Shown here: positions 7,596 through 18,045 of the stretch, piece after piece
Position numbering within the stretch: the stretch's first letter is position 1
How the letters are laid out: each line of letters begins with the position of its first letter
Assembly (NCBI RefSeq): GCF_004001045.1
Contig: NZ_BIMK01000011.1
Location: 62,001-126,000 of the forward strand
Length of the DNA stretch: 64,000 nucleotides
From: Paenibacillus chibensis
GTDB lineage: Bacteria; Bacillota; Bacilli; Paenibacillales; Paenibacillaceae
Direction of reading: 5' to 3'
Position numbers and translations under genes: made by a program
Notes under the pieces: model-generated
What the model was told of the DNA's origin: nothing
Database searches by the model: none
What the model saw: only the letters and a program-made list of their open reading frames with translations

Positions 7596-8576
7596 GTGAA
7601 TATGGCGAACAACCTGGACCGAAAGGAACAAGTCGTTTTATCCGTCGAGCATGTCAAAAAGAAAATCGGAAGAAAATGGATCATCGAAGACGTGACGTTT
7701 GACGTCCGCGAAGGTGAAATCTTCGGATTCCTCGGACCGAACGGGGCCGGCAAGACGACGACGATCCGTATGCTCGTGGACTTAATCAAGCCCAGCAGCG
7801 GCATGATTCAAGTGTGCGGCTTTGACGTGAACAGGCAGCAGGAACAAGCCCTGCGTTATGTCGGTTCGATCGTGGAAAATCCCGAGGTTTACAGCTATCT
7901 TACGGGATGGGAGAATCTGGAGCATTTTGCCCGCATGCAGCCGGGAATCGATAAACGGCGAATCCAGGAAGTCGTCGATATCGTCCGGCTTGATCAGCGG
8001 ATTCACGATAAGGTGAGAACCTACTCTCTCGGGATGCGGCAGCGTCTTGGCATAGCGCAGGCCTTACTCGGCAGACCGAAGCTGCTGATCCTGGATGAAC
8101 CGACAAACGGCCTTGATCCAAAGGGGATCAAAGAGCTGCGTCAGTTCATCCGGGAGCTGGCCGATGGCGGACTCGCGGTCTTCGTATCCAGCCATCTGCT
8201 CAGCGAAATCCAGCTGCTGTGCGACCGGGTGGCGATCATTAGCCGCGGCAGGGTTTTGGCGGTTGGCCAGGTTGAAGAGCTGGTTGCGGCGAACGCCAAA
8301 TATGTCATCTGGGAGCTTGAACCTGCCGAAACAGGAAGAAGGCTGCTCGCAGGCCAAGGGATTGACGTCATCGAACAGGCGGATGCCATTTTGGATGACG
8401 CGATCATCGCCGGCATGGGACCGGACGCGATTGTTACGCGCATGGAGGAAGAAGATATTTCCGCAGCGGTTAAGCACCTTGTGGCATCGGGAGTCGCTGT
8501 TCAAGGCGTCCATCAAATAAATCCGACTTTGGAACAGCTGTTCCTCAAGATGACGGAGGGTGAGAGCATTGATTAA
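7596..8576 (+). CDS. ABC transporter ATP-binding protein (NatA/BcrA type)
   Basis: 326 residues. Walker A GPNGAGKTTT, signature YSLGMRQRLGIAQALLG, Walker B LLILDEPTNGLDP and the switch His in FVSSHLLSEI are all intact. A C-terminal tail of about 100 residues is typical of ATPases paired with ABC-2 permeases. The GTG at 7596 is 9 bp after AAAGGAGA; the ATG at 7602 is the alternative. It probably drives export (bacitracin-, lantibiotic- or sodium-efflux-like) with the permease whose start overlaps its stop. Confidence 0.9.
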   Translation: MNMANNLDRKEQVVLSVEHVKKKIGRKWIIEDVTFDVREGEIFGFLGPNGAGKTTTIRMLVDLIKPSSGMIQVCGFDVNRQQEQALRYVGSIVENPEVYSYLTGWENLEHFARMQPGIDKRRIQEVVDIVRLDQRIHDKVRTYSLGMRQRLGIAQALLGRPKLLILDEPTNGLDPKGIKELRQFIRELADGGLAVFVSSHLLSEIQLLCDRVAIISRGRVLAVGQVEELVAANAKYVIWELEPAETGRRLLAGQGIDVIEQADAILDDAIIAGMGPDAIVTRMEEEDISAAVKHLVASGVAVQGVHQINPTLEQLFLKMTEGESID

Positions 8577-9558
8577 CCTGCTGCCCCTGATCAAGAATGA
8601 AACGATCAAAATCATTAAGAAAAAACGATTTTATGTCATTTTGTTGATTTTGCTGGTGCTGGTGCCGATTTTCACATATGCACAGATGCGTTCCGCCGAA
8701 CGTACCCGCGAAAAGTTCCATGGGGATTGGCGGCTTGAAGTTCAACAGCAAATCACCGATAATGAGAATTCGCTCGGCAGCGACAGGGTACCGGATGAAT
8801 GGAAGAAATACCGGAAAATTTTCGTGCAGCAGCTTCAATATTATCTGGATCATGACGTCAATCCGAATGAGCCGAACGGCGTGACCTTTACCCGCGAGTT
8901 TATGGCAAATTCCATTACTTTGTTCATTCCGCTGTTAATTATGGCGATCGCATCCGATATTGTATCTGGGGAGCGCACGAGCGGCACGATCAAAATGCTG
9001 CTGACCCGGCCAGTCAAAAGGTGGAAGGTGCTGCTCAGCAAGCTGGTGACGCTGTTCATGTTTTCTTCGCTGATCGTCGTGTCGGCTTTTATCATTACCT
9101 ACGTCGTATCCGGCGCGGTTTTTGGATATAAAGGGTTTGATATGCCGGTATTTACGGGCTTCCAGATTACAGGCTCCGACGTCGATCTTTCTGCCGTGCA
9201 TGCTGTTCCGCAGTGGAAGTACCTGCTTATGCAGGGCGGCTTGATCTGGTTCGTAAGCCTGACCATCGCATCGCTGGCTTTCATGGTTTCGGTATTGGTA
9301 CGCAGTACGGCGGCGAGCATCGTCGTCATGATGGCTGCGCTGATCGCGGGAACGATTTTGACCAATATGGCTTCGGCTTGGAGCAGCGCCAAATATTTGT
9401 TCATGGTCAACCTGGAGCTGACGGACTATTTGTCCGGAACGCCTGCTCCGATCGAGGGGATGAATTTGTCGTTTTCACTGGCGGTTTTGTCCGTTTGGGC
9501 TGTTGCCGCGCTTATTATCTCATTCCTTGTCTTTACGAAAAGGGATATCTTGAATTAA
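8569..9558 (+). CDS. ABC-2 type permease partner of the upstream ATPase
   Basis: 329 residues with about six hydrophobic helices: one near the N-terminus, a large extracellular loop of about 75 residues, then five helices. The motif SGERTSGTIKMLLTRPVKR is the conserved coupling region of ABC-2 permeases. I start at TTG 8569 because GGAGGG lies 8 bp upstream; a GTG at 8560 would touch that site. The start overlaps the ATPase stop by 8 bp, so the two are coupled. Substrate unknown. Confidence 0.88.
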   Translation: MINLLPLIKNETIKIIKKKRFYVILLILLVLVPIFTYAQMRSAERTREKFHGDWRLEVQQQITDNENSLGSDRVPDEWKKYRKIFVQQLQYYLDHDVNPNEPNGVTFTREFMANSITLFIPLLIMAIASDIVSGERTSGTIKMLLTRPVKRWKVLLSKLVTLFMFSSLIVVSAFIITYVVSGAVFGYKGFDMPVFTGFQITGSDVDLSAVHAVPQWKYLLMQGGLIWFVSLTIASLAFMVSVLVRSTAASIVVMMAALIAGTILTNMASAWSSAKYLFMVNLELTDYLSGTPAPIEGMNLSFSLAVLSVWAVAALIISFLVFTKRDILN

Positions 9559-9638
9559 AATGGACAAGGATAACAAAACATCTGTTTGCATTTTAGGATT
9601 AAAGATCCTACATAAAGAAGCACAAAGGGGGAGCATGA

Positions 9639-11624
9639 ATGGTCGAGCAGATCGATATGTTTGCAGAGTCATCACAGGGCGGCGGCAATAAAGGCCATAC
9701 CGGATACGATGCTGACGACATTCAAGTGCTCGAAGGCCTGGTTGCGGTTCGCAAACGGCCAGGTATGTATATTGGCAGCACAAGTTCATCAGGGCTTCAT
9801 CATCTGGTATGGGAAATCGTGGATAATGCCGTCGATGAACATTTGGCCAAATACTGCACGAGAATTGATATTACTTTACACAAAGACGGCTCGATAACCG
9901 TCGTTGATAATGGACGAGGCATTCCAACGGGAATGCATAAGACAGGGATACCCACGCCGCAGGTGGTTTTCACCATCCTGCACGCAGGCGGCAAATTCGG
10001 CGGAAGCGGATATAAGAAATCCGGCGGACTTCACGGCGTAGGTGCTTCGGTAACGAATGCACTGTCCGAATGGCTGGAAGTTGAGATTTACCGTGAAGGT
10101 AAAATTCACCGGCAGCGCTTCGAATACTGGCAGGACAAGAACGGGAAAGAGCATGTCGGCGAGCCGGTAACAGGTCTTGAGGTTCTTGGGAATACGAATA
10201 AAACCGGGACGAAGGTGACATTCAAGCCCGATGTCCGGGTGTTCCATGCAGGCATTCAGTTCAATTACGACACGCTGGCCGAGCGTCTTCAGGAGATTGC
10301 CTTCCTGAATTCCGGACTCCGGATCGTGCTCAAGGACGAGCGTTCGGACAATATGGACGAATTTTATTATGAAGGCGGAGCCAGCCAATTCGTGGAGTTC
10401 TTGAACGAAGGTAAGGATGTTCTGCATGATGTTATTCATTTTTACGGTGAAAAGGAAGATGTGGAGGTAGAGGTGGCGCTGCAGTATAACGCAGGGTATA
10501 CCGAAACGCTCGCTTCTTTCGTCAACTCGATCCCTACCCGGGGCGGGGGAACGCATGAGACTGGTTTTAAGACGGCATACACACGCATCATGAATGATTA
10601 TGCACGGAAAAACCACATGCTGAAGGAAAAGGATAAAAACCTGGAGGGCAATGATCTGCGCGAAGGCATGATGGCGGTAATCAGCGTCAAAATGGCCGAA
10701 GTCGAGTTTGTCGGGCAGACGAAGGATCAGCTGGGCAGCGCTTCCGCACGCAGTACCGTGGACGCGATCGTTTCGGAGAAAATGCAGATTTTCCTCGAGG
10801 AAAACCCGCAGGTCGCCCAAACGCTGATCAAAAAGGCGATCCAGGCCTCCAAGGCGCGGGAAGCGGCCCGCAAGGCCCGCGATGATATGCGCAGCGGCAA
10901 AAAACGGAGCGAAAGCGCAAGCCTCGGCGGTAAGCTGAGTCCGGCCCAGTCCAAAGACTTTACCCGCACCGAGCTGTTTGTCGTCGAAGGAAACTCTGCC
11001 GGCGGCTCGGCCAAGCAAGGCCGTGATTCCAAAATTCAGGCGATTTTGCCCCTGAAGGGAAAACCGCTGAATCCGGAGAAAGCCAAGCTCGCCGATATTA
11101 TGAAAAACGAAGAGTACCGCATTATCATCAATGCGATTGGAGCGGGCATCGGAACGGAGTTTGAAATCGAAGACAGCAATTACTCCAAAATCATTATTAT
11201 GACGGATGCCGATACGGACGGTGCCCATATTCAGGTGCTTCTGCTGACCTTCTTCTATCGTTACATGAAGCCGCTTATCGATCAGGGCCGTGTATACATT
11301 GCCCAGCCGCCATTATACAAAATCACCCGCAAATCAGGAAAACTCGAGACGGTTCGGTATGCATACAGCGATGAACAGCTGCAGAACTATCTCAAGGAGT
11401 TCGGCAAAAATTACGAGCTGCAGCGCTACAAAGGTCTTGGCGAAATGAATCCCGAACAGCTCTGGGAGACGACCATGAATCCCGAAACGCGCACGCTGCT
11501 GCAGGTACAAATTGAGGATGCGGCGAAGGCCGAACGCCGAGTATCCACGCTGATGGGCGACAAGATCGACCCGCGTAAGCGCTGGATCGTGGAGAACGTC
11601 GACTTTAGAGAGTTCGAGGAATAG
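9639..11624 (+). CDS. parE: DNA topoisomerase IV subunit B
   Basis: 661 residues, type IIA topoisomerase ATPase subunit. The GHKL ATP site is seen in [21 protein letters not shown] and [15 protein letters not shown]. The TOPRIM metal site is in [18 protein letters not shown] and [11 protein letters not shown], and the C-terminal [17 protein letters not shown] is diagnostic. Length and the adjacent parC identify it as ParE and not GyrB. It decatenates daughter chromosomes together with ParC. The start follows AAAGGGGGAG. parC begins 11 bp after its stop. Confidence 0.95.
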   Translation: MVEQIDMFAESSQGGGNKGHTGYDADDIQVLEGLVAVRKRPGMYIGSTSSSGLHHLVWEIVDNAVDEHLAKYCTRIDITLHKDGSITVVDNGRGIPTGMHKTGIPTPQVVFTILHAGGKFGGSGYKKSGGLHGVGASVTNALSEWLEVEIYREGKIHRQRFEYWQDKNGKEHVGEPVTGLEVLGNTNKTGTKVTFKPDVRVFHAGIQFNYDTLAERLQEIAFLNSGLRIVLKDERSDNMDEFYYEGGASQFVEFLNEGKDVLHDVIHFYGEKEDVEVEVALQYNAGYTETLASFVNSIPTRGGGTHETGFKTAYTRIMNDYARKNHMLKEKDKNLEGNDLREGMMAVISVKMAEVEFVGQTKDQLGSASARSTVDAIVSEKMQIFLEENPQVAQTLIKKAIQASKAREAARKARDDMRSGKKRSESASLGGKLSPAQSKDFTRTELFVVEGNSAGGSAKQGRDSKIQAILPLKGKPLNPEKAKLADIMKNEEYRIIINAIGAGIGTEFEIEDSNYSKIIIMTDADTDGAHIQVLLLTFFYRYMKPLIDQGRVYIAQPPLYKITRKSGKLETVRYAYSDEQLQNYLKEFGKNYELQRYKGLGEMNPEQLWETTMNPETRTLLQVQIEDAAKAERRVSTLMGDKIDPRKRWIVENVDFREFEE

Positions 11625-11635
11625 AAGGTGAATCC

Positions 11636-14080
11636 ATGAGTTTATCAGAACAGTTTCTGCCGGCTTTTTTGGAAGAGGTCGTCGGTGACCGCTTTGGCCG
11701 GTATTCCAAATATATTATTCAAGACCGGGCCATCCCCGATGTTCGTGACGGGCTGAAGCCGGTGCAGCGCCGGATTCTGTACGCCATGTACGAATCTGGC
11801 AATACGCCGGATAAGGGCTACCGTAAATCGGCCAAAACCGTCGGTGATGTAATGGGTAATTATCATCCGCACGGCGATTCGTCCATTTATGACGGTATGG
11901 TCCGTATGGCGCAGCCGTGGAAAATGGGGCATGAGCTCGTCCAGGGACATGGCAACTGGGGTTCGATTGACGATGATCCGCCGGCAGCGATGCGTTATAC
12001 CGAGGCAAGACTGTCCTCGATCGCGATGGAAATGCTGCGCGATATCGACAAGCGCACGGTTCAATTCAAAGATAACTTCGATAACACGGCAAAGGAGCCG
12101 GTTGTGCTTCCTGCACGGTATCCGAACCTGCTGGTGAATGGGGTCAGCGGGATTTCGGCTGGCTTTGCGACGGAGATCCCTCCGCATAATTTGCGCGAGG
12201 TTATCGACGCTTGCGTCGCCGTCATGCAGAAGCCGGAAATCGATTTGGAAGAAATCATGACCTTCATTAAAGGTCCTGACTTCCCGACAGGCGGCCTTAT
12301 TATGGGCGAAGAAGGGATCAAAGAGGCTTATCGTACCGGGAAAGGGCGCATCTATGTACGCTCCAAGGCGGACATCGAATTTTTGCGCGGCGGAAAGCAG
12401 CAGATCGTCGTGACGGAAATTCCGTATCAGGTCGTCAAATCCCGCCTCGTGACCCAGATGGAGAACATTCGACTGGAGAAGAAGATCGAAGGCATCGCCG
12501 AGGTTCGCGACGAAAGCGGACGCGAAGGCCTGCGGATCGTCGTGGAGATCAAGAAGGAGGCGGATGCGCAGGGCATTCTGGCCTATCTGCTTAAAAAGAC
12601 GGATCTTCAGGTCACCTACAACTTCAACATGGTATCCATCGTCAACAAAGCACCGCAGCAGCTCGGACTGAAAGCCATGCTGGAGGCTTACATCGAGCAT
12701 CAGCGTGAAGTGGTGAGCAACCGTACCCGTTACGAGCTGGAGAAGGCTGAAGACCGCGCCCATGTGCTCGAAGGATTGGTCAAAGCGCTGAACATTCTGG
12801 ATGAGGTCATCGCGGCCATCAAGGCATCCAAGAACCGTCAGGACGCCCAAAACAATCTGCAATGGATGTTCGGCTTTACCGAACGCCAGGCAGATTCGAT
12901 TCTCACCTTGCAGTTGTACCGGCTGACGAATCTTGAGATCACGACGCTGCAGAAGGAGCTGGACGAGCTCCTGAAAAGAATCGACACGTACCGTTCCATT
13001 CTGGAGAGCGATAAGAAGCTGATCGGAATCATTCGTAAAGAATTGCTGGAAATCCGTGATAAATACGGCTTTGACCGCAGATGCTCCATTCAAGGCGAGG
13101 TCGAGGAGCTGAAGGTGAACCTGGAAGTGATGGTGAGCTCGGAAGATGTGCTCGTCACGCTGTCAAATGAGGGATACATTAAGCGAACCAGCATGCTGTC
13201 CTTTACACGGTCGGGCGGAGAACGTGGCGGATCAGGGGTCAAGGAGGGCGATTACATCTCGAGAATTCTGGAGATCAATACGCTCGACAACTTGCTGATC
13301 TTCACGCAAAAGGGTCAATACTTCCTGCTGCCGGTACACCAGATACCGGAATTCAAGTGGAAGGATCCGGGGACGGCGATCGTCAACGTCATTCATCTTT
13401 CCAAAGAAGATGTGATCGTAGGCGTTGTTCCGGTGAATAATTTTGAGGAACCGGACCGTTCGCTCGTTTTTGTCACGAAAAAAGGACAAGTAAAGCGCAC
13501 GGAGCTGAAAGAATATATGACGAACAGGTCCAGCGCGGTAGCGGCTTGCAAGGTCGGTTCGGACGATGAAATCATATCCGTAACGCTCAGCGATAACACA
13601 AAGGATATTTTGCTGGTCAGCAAGGACGGCATGAGCATCCGCTTCCGGGAGAGCGACGTGAATGCAATGGGCCGTGTCTCCGGCGGTGTGAAGGGAATCC
13701 AGCTCCGCGACGGAGACGAAGTCGTTTCCGCTTTGTGGGTGGAGGAAGATGAAGGTGAAATTCTGACCATTACCGATCTTGGATACGGCAAACGCTCCCT
13801 GCTGGCGGACTACCAGCCGCAAAGCCGCGGAGGCAAAGGGCTTGCCAATTTTGAATTCAAGGAAGGCAAACGCGTGAAACCGAACGGCAATCGGATCGCA
13901 GGCGCTTTCTACTGCCGGGAACCGTTTACGATTACGGCGGTTACGAGGGATGGTCTGAGCTACTCCTTCAGTTCGGAACAGGCTCCGATCACGGAGCGCA
14001 AATCGACAGGAAAGCTGCTCGTTCACTTAGAGAAAAAAGACGAAATTACGTCTTTGCTGGTTCATCCGGAATCATCCTGA
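11636..14080 (+). CDS. parC: DNA topoisomerase IV subunit A
   Basis: 814 residues. The catalytic Tyr121 sits in [11 protein letters not shown]. The quinolone-resistance region [12 protein letters not shown] (S82, D86) has the ordinary residues of Bacillales ParC, so no resistance substitution is evident. The C-terminal half holds beta-pinwheel repeats such as [20 protein letters not shown]. It cleaves and rejoins DNA for ParE-driven strand passage. It is translated from an AGAAGGTGAA ribosome site and is followed by a strong terminator. Confidence 0.95.
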   Translation: MSLSEQFLPAFLEEVVGDRFGRYSKYIIQDRAIPDVRDGLKPVQRRILYAMYESGNTPDKGYRKSAKTVGDVMGNYHPHGDSSIYDGMVRMAQPWKMGHELVQGHGNWGSIDDDPPAAMRYTEARLSSIAMEMLRDIDKRTVQFKDNFDNTAKEPVVLPARYPNLLVNGVSGISAGFATEIPPHNLREVIDACVAVMQKPEIDLEEIMTFIKGPDFPTGGLIMGEEGIKEAYRTGKGRIYVRSKADIEFLRGGKQQIVVTEIPYQVVKSRLVTQMENIRLEKKIEGIAEVRDESGREGLRIVVEIKKEADAQGILAYLLKKTDLQVTYNFNMVSIVNKAPQQLGLKAMLEAYIEHQREVVSNRTRYELEKAEDRAHVLEGLVKALNILDEVIAAIKASKNRQDAQNNLQWMFGFTERQADSILTLQLYRLTNLEITTLQKELDELLKRIDTYRSILESDKKLIGIIRKELLEIRDKYGFDRRCSIQGEVEELKVNLEVMVSSEDVLVTLSNEGYIKRTSMLSFTRSGGERGGSGVKEGDYISRILEINTLDNLLIFTQKGQYFLLPVHQIPEFKWKDPGTAIVNVIHLSKEDVIVGVVPVNNFEEPDRSLVFVTKKGQVKRTELKEYMTNRSSAVAACKVGSDDEIISVTLSDNTKDILLVSKDGMSIRFRESDVNAMGRVSGGVKGIQLRDGDEVVSALWVEEDEGEILTITDLGYGKRSLLADYQPQSRGGKGLANFEFKEGKRVKPNGNRIAGAFYCREPFTITAVTRDGLSYSFSSEQAPITERKSTGKLLVHLEKKDEITSLLVHPESS

Positions 14081-14112
14081 TGAATGCTGTCAAAACAGTG
14101 CTCGATCCTTAG

Positions 14113-14155
14113 AAAAAGGTGTCTTCGCCCGCTGCGGGCGGGGATGCCTTTTTCT
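14113..14155 (+). terminator. Terminator after parC
   Basis: AAAAAGG (14113-14119) pairs with CCTTTTT (14147-14153), with an inner perfect CGCCCG/CGGGCG stem, then T residues. The outer A/T symmetry lets it work on both strands. Confidence 0.85.
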
Positions 14156-14246
14156 TAAAAAAATTTAAGATGAAGGAAGGAATTGAAGCGAAATTGCGCG
14201 AAAGTTAATCCTGTAAAAGATTGCTTGGGAAAGGAAGGTAATCCGG

Positions 14247-14657
14247 GTGCAGACTTCCGAATTTGCGAAAATATGGTCAAGATTGAGCAAAGATTACAAG
14301 ATACATATGGAGAATGAACTCGCTCCGGCACTCACCGAAGCGCAGCTTGCCGTGCTGGAGGTGCTTGGAGAACAGGAGCGCATGAAGCCGTCCGAGCTGA
14401 CACCGCTGCTTGCAACCAGTCCGGCCGCGGTGACGATGCTGCTGGATCGGATGGAGAAGAACGGGCTGATTACGCGAGAGCGCGACGGAAGCGACCGCCG
14501 GATCGTCTGGGTGTCCATCTCAGAGAAGGGCCGCCAGGAGGCTGCACGCGGCGTGCAAATCCGCGACGCCTTTCTTGCCGGGATTCTCTCCCGTATTTCC
14601 GCACATAATCAGCAGCTATTGATCTATTTATTGGGCAAAATAACCGTAGCGCCTTAA
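14247..14657 (+). CDS. MarR-family transcriptional regulator
   Basis: 136 residues with a single winged helix-turn-helix. The recognition helix lies in TSPAAVTMLLDRMEKNGLI and the wing in RERDGSDRRIVWVSIS, a textbook MarR DRR motif. GTG start at 14247 after AAGGAAGG. It lies 38 bp upstream of the NiaP-like transporter in the same direction, so it probably represses itself and that transporter in response to a small ligand. The ligand is not visible from sequence. Confidence 0.9.
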   Translation: MQTSEFAKIWSRLSKDYKIHMENELAPALTEAQLAVLEVLGEQERMKPSELTPLLATSPAAVTMLLDRMEKNGLITRERDGSDRRIVWVSISEKGRQEAARGVQIRDAFLAGILSRISAHNQQLLIYLLGKITVAP

Positions 14658-14695
14658 CAGGCTCGAAGAATAAATGTGTAGAGGAAGTCAACCAG

Positions 14696-15916
14696 ATGAA
14701 CAATGCAGCACTCTTAAAAAATCCGAAACAAAGAAAATTGCTGTTCAGCGCCGGATTGAGCTGGCTCTTTGATGCAATGGACGTAGGAATTATATCGTTT
14801 ATCGTGACCGCGCTGACGTTGGAGTGGAAGCTATCCCCTCAGCAGGTGGGCATATTGACCAGCATGAACTCGGTAGGCATGGTGTTCGGCGCAGCCGCCG
14901 CGGGATATTTGGCTGACCGTTTCGGTCGCAAGAAGGTACTGTTGTGGACCTTATTGATTTTCTCCGTGGCCAGCGGTTTATCCGCCCTCGCCTCGAGCTT
15001 TTGGGTGCTGTGCCTGCTCCGGTTCATTACAGGCATCGGCCTGGGAGGAGAGCTCCCTGTCGCGTCCACGCTCGTTTCCGAGAGCATGCCTGCGAGTGAG
15101 CGCGGCCGTGCGGTCGTCCTTCTGGAAAGCTTTTGGGCCGGCGGCTGGCTGGCCGCAGCGCTGATCTCTTACTTTTTGATTCCGACCTATGGCTGGCAGA
15201 TTGCATTCGTAATCGGGGCGTTACCTGCGTTCTATGCGCTGTATTTGCGCCGTGCCATAGACGATTCCCCGCTGTATCAAAGCAACCGGCGGCAGGTAGC
15301 CTCCCGGTCCTTTGCGGCGAAGCTGGGATCCATTTGGACCAGCAAACATCGCCGGACCACGATCATGCTGTGGATTCTTTGGTTTACCGTTGTGTTTTCT
15401 TACTACGGCATGTTTCTCTGGCTTCCCTCGGTGATGACGATGAAAGGCTTCAGTATGATTAAGAGCTTCGAGTACGTGCTGATCATGACGATAGCGCAGC
15501 TGCCGGGTTATTTTACGGCCGCCTATTGTATCGAAAAGTTCGGAAGGAAATTCGTGATGATCACCTATTTGGTTCTGACCGCTGCCAGCGCCGCCTGGTT
15601 CGGGACTGCGGATTCCGCAGGGATGTTAATCGCTGCAGGCATCTGCTTGTCCTTCTTCAACCTGGGGGCATGGGGTGGGCTCTATGCGTATACACCGGAG
15701 CTGTATCCAACCTCGGTCCGATCGACCGGCGTTGGCCTGGCGACTTCGGTAGGCAGAATCGGAGGCGTGATCGCTCCGTTTCTGGTTGGTTATATGGTCC
15801 AGCGTCATATTGAGATCAGTACGATATTCATCATGTTCTTCGTCATCATCCTGATTGGCGCGATTGGTGTACTGCTGCTTGGTACCGAGACGAAAGGAAA
15901 GGAATTAACGGATTGA
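14696..15916 (+). CDS. niaP: MFS transporter, NiaP (niacin permease) type
   Basis: 406 residues with twelve predicted transmembrane helices. The MFS loop 2-3 motif GYLADRFGRKKV is present. Segments such as LSWLFDAMDVGIISF, GLGGELPVASTLVSES, VVFSYYGMFLWLPSVM and FFNLGAWGGLYAYTPE match, as I recall it, the B. subtilis YceI/NiaP sequence nearly residue for residue. The likely role is nicotinate uptake for NAD salvage. The neighbouring MarR gene, not NiaR, would be its regulator. Related members move other aromatic acids, so the substrate is probable, not proven. Confidence 0.8.
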   Translation: MNNAALLKNPKQRKLLFSAGLSWLFDAMDVGIISFIVTALTLEWKLSPQQVGILTSMNSVGMVFGAAAAGYLADRFGRKKVLLWTLLIFSVASGLSALASSFWVLCLLRFITGIGLGGELPVASTLVSESMPASERGRAVVLLESFWAGGWLAAALISYFLIPTYGWQIAFVIGALPAFYALYLRRAIDDSPLYQSNRRQVASRSFAAKLGSIWTSKHRRTTIMLWILWFTVVFSYYGMFLWLPSVMTMKGFSMIKSFEYVLIMTIAQLPGYFTAAYCIEKFGRKFVMITYLVLTAASAAWFGTADSAGMLIAAGICLSFFNLGAWGGLYAYTPELYPTSVRSTGVGLATSVGRIGGVIAPFLVGYMVQRHIEISTIFIMFFVIILIGAIGVLLLGTETKGKELTD

Positions 15917-15933
15917 CGTCTAGAGATCGTGAT

Positions 15934-15961
15934 AAAAGGCTGCCTTTGGGCAGCCTTTTTG
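15934..15961 (+). terminator. Terminator after the NiaP-like gene
   Basis: AAAAGGCTGCC (15934-15944) pairs with GGCAGCCTTTT (15949-15959) around a 4-nt loop, with T residues following. Confidence 0.88.
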
Positions 15962-16013
15962 GCTTGAAAGGCACCCTTATTCAAATATTCGATCAGAATA
16001 TGCGAAATGCGGT

Positions 16014-16043
16014 TTGTGAAAATGTCATGCTTTGAATTATAAT
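16014..16043 (+). promoter_or_regulatory. Sigma-A promoter of yojF-bshB2
   Basis: TTGTGA at 16014-16019, an 18-bp spacer and a perfect TATAAT at 16038-16043. Confidence 0.6.
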
Positions 16044-16111
16044 TAAATATGTTGCAGTTTAAAGCAAGGATATAGAGTTAGACAGACGTCATGGAAACGG
16101 AGGGATTGAGG

Positions 16112-16456
16112 ATGCAGCTGATTAACCCGCAGATGGTACAGGAGCTTCTCGACAAATTACAGGACCAGGATCTTTATATACATCTGGAAATGACGACCGG
16201 CGCATATGCGTCGCATGAGGATGAATCCAAATTTACGGCCTCGACATTCATTAAAAATGGTGTCGTCCGCTACAACCGGGGGACGATTGCAGGCTTTGGC
16301 CCATACCGGGTTGGTCTCAAGATGGAGCAGGGCTGGGTATATTCCCAAGGCTTGACTCATTTTGACGAAACGGAAACGGAACGCCTCGTTATGGCAGGAC
16401 ATGACAGCGACGGCAAGCTTGTCGTGGCTCTGCAGTTAAGTAAAGAACCGTTCTAA
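16112..16456 (+). CDS. yojF: YojF-family protein (DUF1806), bacillithiol locus
   Basis: 114 residues from the ATG at 16112, 8 bp after GGAGG; the ATG at 16091 would place that ribosome site inside the gene. Motifs such as DLYIHLEMTTGAYASH, GPYRVGLKMEQGWVY and AGHDSDGKLVVALQL mark the small YojF family. In Bacillus this gene precedes the bacillithiol deacetylase yojG (bshB2), as here. The molecular role is unknown; a partner or accessory function for BshB2 is inferred from conserved linkage. Confidence 0.82.
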   Translation: MQLINPQMVQELLDKLQDQDLYIHLEMTTGAYASHEDESKFTASTFIKNGVVRYNRGTIAGFGPYRVGLKMEQGWVYSQGLTHFDETETERLVMAGHDSDGKLVVALQLSKEPF

Positions 16457-16497
16457 ACGGTATGCCATGCATAAACAGAGAAAGGGTGAACAGAGAT

Positions 16498-17154
16498 ATG
16501 GAGAATCATATACTGGTCGTTTTTCCGCATCCGGACGATGAATCTTTTGGAACTTCCGGGACGCTGGCCAAACGAATACATGAAGGGGCAAGAGTGACGT
16601 ACGCCTGCCTGACGCTGGGAGAAATGGCCCGCAATATGGGCAAGCCGCTGATGGCGAACCGGATTACCCTACCCGAGCTTCGGAAGCAGGAGCTGGCGGA
16701 GTCGGCGCGTTCCATCGGTATTCAGGACGTGCGGATGATGGGCCTTCATGATAAAACGATAGAATTCGAGGATCAGGGCATGCTGGACGGGATGATTCGC
16801 GATTTGATCGACGAAGTCAAGCCGTCATTGATCATCACATTCTATCCGGGTTACAGCGTACATCCGGACCATGACGCTACAGGTGCAGCGGTGATTCGCA
16901 CGGTAGCGGCCATGCCGAAGGGACAACGCCCCGTCGTCAACTGCGTTGCGTTCTCCAAGGGCTGCGAGAAAATACTGGGCAAACCTGACGTAACGGTGGA
17001 TATCCGCGATTTCCTACCGAACAAATTCGGATCGATTAAAGCCCATAGCTCGCAGTTCCGCTGGAAGGATATGCTCGGCAGCTATAGCGAGAATGACGAG
17101 CAGGTCAAAAGCCGTTTCAGTCAGGAAAGATTCTGGACGTATCATTTCGAATAA
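16498..17154 (+). CDS. bshB2: N-acetylglucosaminyl-malate deacetylase, bacillithiol synthesis
   Basis: 218 residues of the PIG-L/LmbE deacetylase fold. The metal motif is intact: His11-Pro-Asp13-Asp14 (FPHPDDES), with the third ligand in HPDHDATG. It removes acetate from GlcNAc-malate in the second step of bacillithiol synthesis. The start at 16498 follows AAAGGGTG; an earlier in-frame ATG at 16462 has none. Linkage to yojF supports BshB2 over other LmbE homologues. Contrast with the atypical PIG-L protein at 37686. Confidence 0.88.
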   Translation: MENHILVVFPHPDDESFGTSGTLAKRIHEGARVTYACLTLGEMARNMGKPLMANRITLPELRKQELAESARSIGIQDVRMMGLHDKTIEFEDQGMLDGMIRDLIDEVKPSLIITFYPGYSVHPDHDATGAAVIRTVAAMPKGQRPVVNCVAFSKGCEKILGKPDVTVDIRDFLPNKFGSIKAHSSQFRWKDMLGSYSENDEQVKSRFSQERFWTYHFE

Positions 17155-17227
17155 GTTACGATCTCTGTACGTAAACATGATGTTAGCGTAGAAGAGAAAT
17201 CGAAATCGAAAGGTGAGCTGAGAAGAG

Positions 17228-17980
17228 ATGAGCAGAGCAGAGGAAAGTGGATCGTTAGCCAAAAGTGTAAGGCTCGACAGGAATGCAGCTGGTGATGACG
17301 AGGGCAGACTGGAGCGAATCGTATTCATCGGAAGGACGTTCGATGAATACATACGCATGTTCGCTCTGGAGGCCCAGGATATAGCTGGACTGCGCATTCT
17401 GGATTGCCCAAGTGGGGCATGTTCGTTTACGGCGGCCGCGCATCAGCTAGGCAGCCAGGTGACATCGGCGGATATTGCCTATTATCATGACGCGGAGAAG
17501 CTGTATGAGAAGGGGCTACAGGATGTGGTTCACGCCATGGAGCATGTCGAAGCCGAGAAACACCGCTACATTTGGAGCGAATTTCAATTCGTAGAGGATT
17601 TGCGTGCCGAACGTCTGAAGGCGCTTGAAGCTTGCCACGAGGATATGCGGCTTCACCCGGAGCGGTATGTTCCGGTCACGCTGCCCTCGCTTCCGTTTGA
17701 GGATGGACTATTCGATTTAACCTTATCAGCGCATTTCCTGTTCACGTACGCCGACAGGTTAAGTGAAGAATTTCATCGGTTAACGCTTCGCGAACTGCTG
17801 CGGGTGACGAGGAGGGAGCTTCGGATCTTTCCGCTTGTCGATCAAACCGGCAGAAGTCCGGTTCTGGTAGAGAGCTTGATTGCCCTTGCTTCCGCACAGG
17901 GCTTCGCAGCTGAGATCAAACAGGTGCCCTATCATTTTCAAAAAAATGCCAACCAAGTCCTGATTCTTCAAAAGAGATGA
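17228..17980 (+). CDS. Class I SAM-dependent methyltransferase of unknown substrate
   Basis: 250 residues. The Rossmann motif I is ILDCPSGACSFTAAA (about residues 58-72) and motif IV is LPFEDGLFDLTLSAHFLF. The N-terminal 25 residues look disordered. The protein is complete and ends just before a bidirectional terminator. No substrate-binding signature is recognisable, and neighbours (bacillithiol genes, RNA-modification genes) do not settle the substrate. Confidence 0.75.
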   Translation: MSRAEESGSLAKSVRLDRNAAGDDEGRLERIVFIGRTFDEYIRMFALEAQDIAGLRILDCPSGACSFTAAAHQLGSQVTSADIAYYHDAEKLYEKGLQDVVHAMEHVEAEKHRYIWSEFQFVEDLRAERLKALEACHEDMRLHPERYVPVTLPSLPFEDGLFDLTLSAHFLFTYADRLSEEFHRLTLRELLRVTRRELRIFPLVDQTGRSPVLVESLIALASAQGFAAEIKQVPYHFQKNANQVLILQKR

Positions 17981-17989
17981 CGTTCATGT

Positions 17990-18028
17990 AAAAAAGCCGG
18001 AGCAGTTGTACACTGCCCCGGCTTTTTT
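17990..18028. terminator. Bidirectional terminator between convergent genes
   Basis: An A-rich arm AAAAAAGCCGG ending at 18000 pairs with CCGGCTTTTTT (18018-18028), with inner GCAGT/ACTGC pairing. It serves the methyltransferase (+) and the pseudouridine synthase gene (-). Confidence 0.88.
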
Positions 18029-18045
18029 GTGCTTATATCCAATGG

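Noticed and set aside
9586-9614. TTGCAT-17-TACATA as the parE promoter
   Set aside because: The -10 matches only half the consensus and overlaps a small hairpin, so I did not list it as a feature.
9876-11228. 450-codon minus-strand frame inside parE
   Set aside because: Shadow frame; parE motifs on the plus strand are unambiguous and the antisense product has no recognisable features.
11645-13093. 482-codon minus-strand frame inside parC
   Set aside because: Same reason: antisense shadow of a conserved gene.
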